In this document: positions 1 through 4,982 of the stretch, in pieces
Layout of the letters: every line of letters starts with the position of its first letter
Position numbering within the stretch: the first letter of the stretch is position 1
NCBI GenBank assembly: GCA_021201515.1
Contig: JAJQET010000183.1
Location: 1 to 5,102 of the forward strand
Direction of reading: 5' to 3'
Source of the DNA: Clostridiales bacterium
Lineage (GTDB): Bacteria > Bacillota > Clostridia > Oscillospirales > Oscillospiraceae
DNA length: 5,102 nt
Made by a program: the position numbers and the translations under genes
The notes under the pieces: generated by a model
Seen by the model: only the letters and a program-made list of their open reading frames with translations
Told to the model about the DNA's origin: nothing
Database searches by the model: none

Positions 1-253
1 TCCCTAAATGAAGCGCAGGCTGTCGCTGTGAAGACTGCGCTGTCTCCGGATACATAAGATGACGTTAATGGCTGGCTCCAAGCGTTCATACTATTACCGG
101 TAATTTTGATGATTGCCAACAGGAATGCAGCCCTGCCGGAAGGGCAGGAACGCTTTCCTTCAAAGAACTGTAATCTGAGGAGTTCAACCCCCGCCGGGAG
201 AGCAAGAGCGGCGAGCGCTCCGTCCAACCGCTTTGCCTGAGGAAAGGAGGCCC
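1..253. other. Intergenic region, left part low in GC with inverted repeats
   Basis: No convincing gene is seen here. The first ~180 bases are near 50% GC against a much GC-richer surround. AGCGCAG (12-18) is repeated inverted as CTGCGCT (35-41). A longer imperfect hairpin spans 121-159: AGGAA/TTCCT outside, GC/GC, a 3x3 internal loop, then CCTGCC/GGCAGG around a 5-base loop. A weak GAGCG/CGCTC dyad lies at 206-220. None is followed by a T-run on either strand, so no tcdA terminator can be named. Plus-strand frame 1 reads through to TAA at 55-57 and could be the end of a gene entering from the left, but this is weakly supported because the same frame also stays open from 58 to 237. Confidence 0.5.
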
Positions 254-1009
254 TCATGTCGATGCCGGCCCCTCTCCCCTGGCTGCGGCCAGTTCCTCCC
301 CCGTCAGCGCCTGCACCACATAGCCGCCGATCATCAGCCCCGCCGCCGCCGGGACGAAAGCGGTGCTGCCGGGGACGGCCCGGCGGCACGGCTCCGGCGT
401 CTCTGCCACCCCCTCCGTCAAAGGGGTCAGGGTCTCCTCTGTGGAGTAGAGCACCGTCAGGTGCCTGATGCCCCGCCGCCGCAGCTCGTAGCGCATGACC
501 CGTGCCAGGGGGCACATGGAGGTTTTCGTGATGTCCGCAATGCGGAGCTGGGCGGGGTCCAGCTTGTTCCCCGTCCCCATGCAGCTGATGATGGGGGTGT
601 GGGCCGCCAGGCACCGCTCCGCCAGCTCCAGCTTGGCGGAGACGGTGTCCACCGCGTCCACCACATAGTCGTAGGCGGTGAAGTCGAACTCCCCCGCCGT
701 CTCCGGCAGGAAGAAGCATTTGCGGGTGCTGACCGCCACGGCGGGGTTGATGTCCCTGGCCCGCTCCGCCATTACGTCCACCTTGTACCGGCCCAGGGTG
801 GAGTGGGTGGCGATGATTTGCCGGTTCAGGTTGGTCAGGGTCACGGTGTCCGGGTCCACCAGCTCCAGCGACCCGACCCCGCTGCGCACCAGCGCCTCCG
901 CCACATAGCCGCCCACGCCGCCGACGCCGAACACCGCCACCCGGCTTCCGGCCAGCCGGGCCATGGCGGCCCTGCCCAGCAGCAGCTCCGCCCTTCCGAA
1001 CTGTTCCAT
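254..1009 (-). CDS. tcdA: tRNA threonylcarbamoyladenosine dehydratase (TcdA; E1/ThiF-like fold)
   Basis: Predicted cytoplasmic enzyme that uses ATP to dehydrate t6A at position 37 of ANN-decoding tRNAs into cyclic t6A (family knowledge). The 251-residue protein is full length for clostridial TcdA. Visible features are the glycine-rich nucleotide loop GVGGVGGYVAEAL (28-40), the acidic ribose-binding stretch VDPD (51-54), the E1-type NLNRQ (60-64) with its arginine, K76, DAVD (118-121), the TcdA-typical MGTGNKLDP (144-152), a TKTSMCPLARVMR segment (161-173) and PGST near the end (213-216). It lacks the added domains of ubiquitin E1 enzymes and paired zinc cysteines, which argues against MoeB or ThiF. 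The ATG at 1009 was chosen because GAGGGGG (1018-1024) lies 8 nt upstream. That site overlaps the stop codon of larE, so translation is probably coupled. TcdA is well supported; a related ThiF-like activator is the alternative. Confidence 0.9.
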   Translation of the reverse strand: MEQFGRAELLLGRAAMARLAGSRVAVFGVGGVGGYVAEALVRSGVGSLELVDPDTVTLTNLNRQIIATHSTLGRYKVDVMAERARDINPAVAVSTRKCFFLPETAGEFDFTAYDYVVDAVDTVSAKLELAERCLAAHTPIISCMGTGNKLDPAQLRIADITKTSMCPLARVMRYELRRRGIRHLTVLYSTEETLTPLTEGVAETPEPCRRAVPGSTAFVPAAAGLMIGGYVVQALTGEELAAARGEGPAST

Positions 1010-1017
1010 ACGGTTTG

Positions 1018-1024
1018 CCCCCTC
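1018..1024 (-). promoter_or_regulatory. Ribosome binding site of tcdA overlapping the larE stop codon
   Basis: On the minus strand GAGGGGG sits 8 nt before the tcdA ATG, and its first two bases lie inside the TGA stop of larE (1023-1025). A ribosome finishing larE therefore ends exactly on the tcdA initiation site, an arrangement typical of translational coupling. It also fixes the tcdA start. Confidence 0.75.
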
Positions 1025-1829
1025 ACAACGTCTCGTTCATACTGCCTGTCCGATAGCCCTGCAGGTCCAGCGCCACATAGGAGAAGCCCAGCCCCCGGAG
1101 AGTCTGAACCACCCTTGTCCGGGTCTCCGGCTCCAGCAGCCTGGGAAACTCCTCCGGCAGCAGCTCGATCCGTGCCATCGTCCCATGCACCCGCACCCTG
1201 GCCTGGGTGAAGCCCAGCTCCGCCAGCAGCTGCTCCGACCGGTCTACCCGCTCCAGCCCCTCCCGGGTGATGGACTCCCCGTAAACAAAGCGAGAGGCCA
1301 GACATGCCAGGGAGGGCTTGGCCCAGGTGGGCAGCCCGGCCTCCCGGCTCAGGGTGCGGATGTCTGCCTTGGTCAGCCCTGCCGTCCGCAGGGGGCTTTC
1401 CACCCCCAGCTCCGCAATGGCCCGCATACCGGGGCGGTAGTCACCTTCGTCGTCCAGGTTGGAGCCTTCGGAGAGGTTGGCCATGCCCTGCTCCGCCGCC
1501 ACCGCCTGAATCCGGCGGAAGAGCTGGCGCTTGCAGAGATAGCAGCGGTCCGGCGGGTTCTCCGCAAAGCCGGGGATTTCCAGCACGTCCAGATCGACCC
1601 ACACCTGCCGAATCCCCCGCCGGACGCAGAAGTCCTCCGCCTCCGCCGTCTCCCGCCGGGGAAAGGCGGAAGAGCGGACGGTGACGGCGATGGCCCTGTC
1701 CCCTAAAGTCTCATGGGCCATGTGCAGCAGATAAGCGGAGTCCACCCCGCCGGAAAAGGCCACCGCCGTACTGCCCAGACGTAGCAGCGACCCCCGGAGC
1801 CGCCGCGCTTTTTCATGAAGCGCATCCAT
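1023..1829 (-). CDS. larE: ATP-dependent sulfur transferase LarE, three-cysteine type
   Basis: LarE-family PP-loop enzyme. It adenylates a pyridinium carboxylate precursor and inserts sulfur while making the nickel-pincer nucleotide cofactor of lactate racemase and relatives (family knowledge). The 268-residue protein shows the PP-loop SGGVDS (26-31), a CYLC pair (C96, C99), EGSNLDDEGDYRPGMRA (121-137), the third cysteine in KPSLACLASR (C176), and the typical end LDLQGYRTGSMNE (254-266). Single-cysteine LarE proteins sacrifice their own cysteine sulfur; those with this CxxC plus distal Cys pattern are known to bind a [4Fe-4S] cluster, so catalytic turnover is likely here. The reading frame stays open upstream to a possible start at 1952, but ATG 1829 has AGAGGGG 7 nt upstream and lies just downstream of a near-consensus promoter, while the longer form would overlap the preceding gene. 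larB, larC and larA are not in the window. It is probably co-transcribed with tcdA. Confidence 0.9.
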   Translation of the reverse strand: MDALHEKARRLRGSLLRLGSTAVAFSGGVDSAYLLHMAHETLGDRAIAVTVRSSAFPRRETAEAEDFCVRRGIRQVWVDLDVLEIPGFAENPPDRCYLCKRQLFRRIQAVAAEQGMANLSEGSNLDDEGDYRPGMRAIAELGVESPLRTAGLTKADIRTLSREAGLPTWAKPSLACLASRFVYGESITREGLERVDRSEQLLAELGFTQARVRVHGTMARIELLPEEFPRLLEPETRTRVVQTLRGLGFSYVALDLQGYRTGSMNETL

Positions 1830-1836
1830 CCTATGT

Positions 1837-1843
1837 CCCCTCT
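1837..1843 (-). promoter_or_regulatory. Ribosome binding site fixing the larE start
   Basis: On the minus strand AGAGGGG lies 7 nt before the ATG at 1829. It supports that start over upstream in-frame starts, which lack such a site and would place extra residues over the promoter and the end of the preceding gene. Confidence 0.7.
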
Positions 1844-1869
1844 CCCGATATTCCTGCTCATTTTTACGC

Positions 1870-1898
1870 ACTATAGCATGAAACCGGGCCTCTGTCAA
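1870..1898 (-). promoter_or_regulatory. Near-consensus sigma-A promoter of the larE-tcdA unit
   Basis: Read on the minus strand: TTGACA (1898-1893), a 17-base spacer, then TATAGT (1875-1870), preceded by TG plus one base as in an extended -10 element. Transcription would start near 1863 and give a leader of about 35 nt before larE. The -35 box contains the TGA stop codon of the upstream ferritin-like gene, so larE-tcdA can be transcribed independently of it. No operator-like dyad is evident, which fits fairly constitutive expression. Confidence 0.8.
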
Positions 1899-2419
1899 CC
1901 GCCCCACCACCGGGCCAGCAGCCCCCTGAGCCGCTCCTGCCAGCGGCGGCATTCCGCCCCGCTCTCCAGGCAGAGGACGGCCAGGGCGTCTCGCCGGGTG
2001 CGCTCCTGCTGCATGCGGTAGCCCTGGGCCAGGTCAGCCAGCTCCTGGTATAGCCGCCGGAGGCCCTCCCGGCTGTTTCCTGCCCTGTCCGGGCAGGCGG
2101 TTTGCCCTGACCGCAGCCAGGCCCCGCCTTCCAGATAGCAGAAGGCGGCCAGCCGCCGCCCCCGCTGAAGGGCGCAGGCGGCGCAGTCGTACAGCTCTGC
2201 CGACCCGGTGCGCCGTGCCAGCTGCTTGGCCGCCCGGCTCAGGGCCAGCTCCCCCTCCACCTGCCGCCGGAAGAAGTCGTCCTCCGTCTCCCGGGGAGGC
2301 TCCTCCTCCGGCGGGGGTTGGAGGGCCGGAAGCACCGGCCCTCCCCCTTCCGGCATGACCCGTTTCCACACCTCGGCAAACCGCAGGGCCTCTTCCTGGG
2401 CCCGGTCAGACCCTTCCAT
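1895..2419 (-). CDS. Ferritin-like helical protein, apparently without metal ligands
   Basis: A 174-residue soluble protein with no signal peptide or membrane segment. I recognise no exact family; the layout resembles small ferritin-like proteins common in Oscillospiraceae. It has an N-terminal FAEVWKRVMPEG segment (14-25), a proline/glutamate-rich linker (29-45), then four predicted helices at about 46-70, 74-98, 117-140 and 142-171. Helix 1 keeps an acidic EGEL (56-59). Helix 2, where a ferritin-like protein would carry ExxH, reads LQRGRR (84-89), and helix 4 has ESGAECRRW (152-160) without a histidine. There is no histidine anywhere in the protein, so a di-iron site of the usual kind is unlikely. 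It has six cysteines, including CAAC (79-82). The start at 2419 has AAAGGGGG 8 nt upstream; an in-frame GTG further up (2539) has no good site. I see no clear promoter for it and no terminator after it. That it is a real gene is fairly secure; the ferritin link is inference. Confidence 0.65.
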   Translation of the reverse strand: MEGSDRAQEEALRFAEVWKRVMPEGGGPVLPALQPPPEEEPPRETEDDFFRRQVEGELALSRAAKQLARRTGSAELYDCAACALQRGRRLAAFCYLEGGAWLRSGQTACPDRAGNSREGLRRLYQELADLAQGYRMQQERTRRDALAVLCLESGAECRRWQERLRGLLARWWGG

Positions 2420-2427
2420 CGCCGCCG

Positions 2428-2435
2428 CCCCCTTT
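2428..2435 (-). promoter_or_regulatory. Ribosome binding site of the ferritin-like gene
   Basis: AAAGGGGG on the minus strand, 8 nt before the ATG at 2419. It decides the start between this ATG and an in-frame GTG 120 bases further upstream. Confidence 0.6.
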
Positions 2436-2526
2436 CCCTTCCATCCTATGCCGGTTCCCTCAAGGGGTGCCTGGTGCGGCCTCGGAAAAATTCTTCGCAA
2501 ACCGGGCCCTTCCTGCGGCAAAGCGT

Positions 2527-2555
2527 TTGCAATTTCCACAGGGGTGTGCTATACT
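2527..2555 (+). promoter_or_regulatory. Extended -10 promoter for the membrane protein gene
   Basis: TTGCAA (2527-2532), a 17-base spacer ending in TGC, then TATACT (2550-2555). Transcription would start near 2562, giving a leader of about 90 nt before the ATG at 2651. It lies in the divergent region between the ferritin-like gene and the membrane protein gene. A start site near 2562 also argues against the in-frame GTG at 2567, which would have almost no leader. No comparable promoter pointing the other way was found. Confidence 0.7.
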
Positions 2556-2650
2556 GAAACAAATCTGTGGGGATTCCGCGCTCTGTGGCCCTTTTGCTTT
2601 GCCTCCGCATTCGCCCTGTCCCCGGCACTTTTTTCCGTGAGGTTTTTGGC

Positions 2651-3700
2651 ATGAAAGAGAAAACACGTTATCAGGAGGCAAACCTGGCCTTTCTGCTGCT
2701 GGTGGGCCTCCTGGCGATTTGGGCGCTGGGCTCCTACGCCGCCCGCTCCACCACCGTGGGGGTGATCTATGGCTGCGTCAACCTGGCGGCATGGCCTCTG
2801 ATTGCCTGGCTGCTGGGGCGGGAGATCCGCTGCGTGGAGCAGACAAAGGATTCCCTGACAAAGACGGTGCTGGGCCTGCTGGGGCTGTATGTGGTACAGA
2901 AGGTGCTGATTTTCTGGAGCAAGCTGGCCAGCGGCAGGGGCGCCTCCCTGGGGTTTCTCAATGATGAGAACACCGCCTGGCTCTACCTGTGCGGGGCGGT
3001 GTGGCTGCTGCTGGCCGTCCTGATCGAACGGAAGGGCTGGAAACACGGGCCGGTGCTGGCGGTGAGCGTGGCGCTGGGCTGCGTGGCAGGCTACCTGCCG
3101 GTGCTGGAGGACGTCCTCTGCCTGCACAAGCTGTTTGTGTTCTTTCCCCTGTTCCTGGTGGGATTCTGGGGTCTCCCCCATCGGCTGGAGGCGTTTTTGA
3201 ACCGAAAAGGGGTGCGCCTCCTGTCCCTGGCGGTGCTGCTGGCCGTGGCCGGGGGGTGCTTGGCGGCTGCGAGGCCGCTCTACAACAATGTGGACTTCCT
3301 GACCGCCGCCAGCGCCTATGCCTCTCTGGGGAATACCTGGCTCAGCGCCTTCGGCGGGCTGTTCCGCCTGGCCTGGTACGGCGTCGTCGCCGTGACGGGG
3401 TGCGCTCTGCTCGGCGCCATGACCCGGAAGAAGCTCCCCCTGCTGACCCTCTGCGGCAGGCGGTGGTTCAGCGTGTACTTCTGGCTGCGGCCGGTGACCT
3501 ACTTCCTCTTTGCCCGCATTGTGAAGGTGCTGATGGCCTGCAGCGTCCTGGGGAAGGCAGACGCCGTCTTCATCTGCCTGGCCCTGCTGCCGGTGCTCAG
3601 CCTTCACAGCCTGGAAACGGCGGCGAAGGGAATCTTCCACTGGTACGATGGGTTGAAGGCCCTGTCCGGGCGGCTGGCCTCCGGAAAACGGGAGGGCTGA
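2651..3700 (+). CDS. Ten-helix membrane protein, divergent acyltransferase-3-like
   Basis: A 349-residue integral membrane protein with about ten hydrophobic helices near 11-29, 37-56, 69-90, 107-125, 133-149, 158-174, 187-206, 234-256, 273-295 and 303-320. The count and spacing fit acyltransferase-3 proteins (OafA or fucose 4-O-acetylase type), which move acetyl groups to sugars at the cell surface. Family-like stretches are WPLIAWLLG (48-56), NTAWLYLCGAVWLL (107-120), LFVFFPLFLVGFW (161-173) and LPLLTLCGRRWFSVYFWLRP (262-281). The end of helix 1, where the family has a catalytic GH, reads GS (27-28), and the usual H after the late YLLH motif is replaced by R280. It may therefore be inactive as an acetyltransferase or have another role; function is unassigned. 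The ATG at 2651 has GTGAGG 8 nt upstream; a GTG start at 2567 is less likely. It has its own promoter and stands alone. Confidence 0.7.
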   Translation: MKEKTRYQEANLAFLLLVGLLAIWALGSYAARSTTVGVIYGCVNLAAWPLIAWLLGREIRCVEQTKDSLTKTVLGLLGLYVVQKVLIFWSKLASGRGASLGFLNDENTAWLYLCGAVWLLLAVLIERKGWKHGPVLAVSVALGCVAGYLPVLEDVLCLHKLFVFFPLFLVGFWGLPHRLEAFLNRKGVRLLSLAVLLAVAGGCLAAARPLYNNVDFLTAASAYASLGNTWLSAFGGLFRLAWYGVVAVTGCALLGAMTRKKLPLLTLCGRRWFSVYFWLRPVTYFLFARIVKVLMACSVLGKADAVFICLALLPVLSLHSLETAAKGIFHWYDGLKALSGRLASGKREG

Positions 3701-3739
3701 TCGTCCTCATTCTAAAAGATGCTACAACGCGCAGGGCGT

Positions 3740-3771
3740 CGGAGGGGCATCCCTCCGGCTGGCGCTGCCAG
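3740..3771. other. Two adjacent hairpins upstream of the SseB-like gene
   Basis: CGGAGGG (3740-3746) pairs with CCCTCCG (3751-3757) around a GCAT loop. One base later CTGGC (3759-3763) pairs with GCCAG (3767-3771) around a 3-base loop. An outer GCAG/CTGC pairing (3731-3734 with 3765-3768) is an alternative that would exclude the second hairpin. There is no T-run after either, so this is not a standard intrinsic terminator for the upstream gene. It could be a leader structure, an mRNA-stabilising element or an intergenic repeat. Confidence 0.45.
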
Positions 3772-3788
3772 TTCCAAACTGTCATTAT

Positions 3789-3795
3789 AAGGAGG
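3789..3795 (+). promoter_or_regulatory. Strong Shine-Dalgarno site of the SseB-like gene
   Basis: AAGGAGG lies 7 nt before the ATG at 3803, the closest match to the ideal site in the window. It suggests high translation and fixes the start. Confidence 0.75.
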
Positions 3796-3802
3796 CCATC
3801 CC

Positions 3803-4927
3803 ATGGCACAAGAACACGTAAACCTGCACGCCCAGGACCTGGTCGCCGCCGTCAAGGCGTTTCAGGCGGAGCAGAGCCAGGAGCATAACCGGGCCCTGTC
3901 CTTGGCGCTGACCGACCCGGCGGTGCGCTTCCTCCTGCCCCTGGGGGAGGACGGAAAGCGCATTATGATGCTGAACTCCCCGGACGGGCGGCGCTTCTTC
4001 CCCGCCTACACCAGCGGGGCGGAGGCCCAGAAGAACAAGCTGCTGACGAAAAAGAGCCGGGCCATCGCCGCCACGCTGGAGCGCTACGGTGAGCTGCTGG
4101 AGCAGAATGAATCGGTTTCCGGCCTCATCATCGACCCTCAGGGGCTGAACTTCCCCCTGCCCCGGGAGACCGTATTGAAGCTCCGCCTGCCCAAGCTGGA
4201 TAACAGCCGTGTGCTGGACGCCATCGCCGCATGGAAGGAGGACAAGAGCCAGGAGAACAGCGTGCAGATCACCCTGGCCCTTCTGGAGGACGAGACCCAG
4301 TTCCTGCTGCCCATGGGGGCCGACGGCAAGGGCATCCTCATGCTGAAAAATGCGGAGGGGCAGCAGTTCCTGGCGGCCTACACCAGCCAGGAGGAGGCCC
4401 GGAAGGACCCCTCCGTCACCGGGGAGAGTCGGCTGCTCCCCCTGAATCTGGCGGGCTACAGCGCCATGCTGGAGAAAACGGAGGCCATCAGCGGCCTCGT
4501 CATCGACCCCCGCTCCGCCAACTTCGCCCTGTCCAGGGAGATGGTGCTGAAATTAAAGGCCCAGAAGGAGGCCAGGGATAAGCTGCCCAAAGGCCCCATG
4601 AAGGTGCTGACCCCCAAGGAAACCATTCAGAACGACATGACGCGGGCCGTTGGGAAGGAGCTGTACAAAATCCTCGAAGTGGACTCCTGCTATCTCCGCA
4701 TCACCCAGCGGGGCGAGGGGGAGGAGGCTGTCCGTGGCTGGCTCTTCGTGGTGGAGTACTACGGCGAGGACTATGCCGGCGTCTGCCGCACCATCTTCGA
4801 CACCTGCAAGCCCTTCCTGAACCCGGAGGACACCAGGGTGGAATTCACCCAGCTGGACAGCGAGCTGGGCCAGCAGGTCACCCAGCAGGGCGACCCCTTC
4901 TTCCGCCGCCAGATGCTGTGGGTGTGA
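3803..4927 (+). CDS. SseB-family protein with tandem N-terminal domains
   Basis: A 374-residue, charged, soluble cytoplasmic protein with no signal peptide or membrane helix. It contains two copies of an SseB N-terminal-like domain, then an SseB C-terminal-like domain. Copy 1 is about 15-127 and copy 2 about 139-251; they align without gaps at an offset of exactly 124 residues and are about 45% identical by hand count. Shared motifs are FLLP (43-46 and 167-170), DGK, AYTS (68-71 and 192-195), SGLIIDP/SGLVIDP (106-112 and 230-236) and NF-L-RE--LKL. The C-terminal part (about 265-374) has SCYLRIT (295-301), WLFVVEYYGED (313-323) and DPFFRRQ (364-370). SseB is named from enhanced serine sensitivity in E. 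coli; its biochemical role is unknown, so none is given here. Family membership is well supported. The gene is monocistronic and ends at a strong terminator. Confidence 0.85.
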   Translation: MAQEHVNLHAQDLVAAVKAFQAEQSQEHNRALSLALTDPAVRFLLPLGEDGKRIMMLNSPDGRRFFPAYTSGAEAQKNKLLTKKSRAIAATLERYGELLEQNESVSGLIIDPQGLNFPLPRETVLKLRLPKLDNSRVLDAIAAWKEDKSQENSVQITLALLEDETQFLLPMGADGKGILMLKNAEGQQFLAAYTSQEEARKDPSVTGESRLLPLNLAGYSAMLEKTEAISGLVIDPRSANFALSREMVLKLKAQKEARDKLPKGPMKVLTPKETIQNDMTRAVGKELYKILEVDSCYLRITQRGEGEEAVRGWLFVVEYYGEDYAGVCRTIFDTCKPFLNPEDTRVEFTQLDSELGQQVTQQGDPFFRRQMLWV

Positions 4928-4945
4928 TCCACGTTCCAAATCGTC

Positions 4946-4980
4946 AAAAACGCTCCCGCCCTTTTGGGGCGGGAGCGTTT
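4946..4980. terminator. Bidirectional intrinsic terminator between convergent genes
   Basis: A perfect 14-bp stem (4948-4961 with 4967-4980, core CGCTCCCGCCC / GGGCGGGAGCG) closes a 5-base TTTTG loop. Minus-strand transcripts from the HU gene end in a run of five U from the A tract at 4946-4950, and the stem starts 2 nt after that gene's stop codon. Plus-strand transcripts from the SseB-like gene get a shorter TTTCGTT tail. It serves both genes and is probably stronger for the HU gene. Confidence 0.9.
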
Positions 4981-4982
4981 CG

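Noticed and set aside
1..57. Possible C-terminal end of a plus-strand gene (19 codons including TAA at 55-57)
   Set aside because: Too short to recognise, and the same frame stays open well past the stop, so openness is not evidence of coding; recorded only as a possibility.
206..220. GAGCG/CGCTC dyad as terminator after tcdA
   Set aside because: Five-bp stem with no T-run on the minus strand.
233..1210. Long plus-strand open frames opposite tcdA and larE, one (256) with AAAGGAGG 5 nt before its ATG
   Set aside because: They encode Arg/Pro/Ala-rich, low-complexity sequence antisense to clearly recognisable TcdA and LarE; the ribosome-site-like string is probably chance.
1830..1952. 41-residue N-terminal extension of larE
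   Set aside because: It would overlap the preceding gene and span the larE promoter, and the 1829 ATG has a good ribosome site.
2549..3640. 363-residue minus-strand frame opposite the membrane protein gene
   Set aside because: Gln/His/Pro-rich shadow sequence without domain-like patterns; the plus strand has a coherent ten-helix protein, promoter and ribosome site.
3720..3728. TGCTACAAC as an extended -10 promoter for the SseB-like gene
   Set aside because: Only four of six -10 bases match and no -35 is visible at 16-18 bases; a separate promoter is possible but not supported.
2989..3888. 299-residue plus-strand frame overlapping the membrane protein gene and the SseB-like start
   Set aside because: Gly/Arg/Ala-rich out-of-frame translation with no ribosome site; it crosses two better-supported genes.
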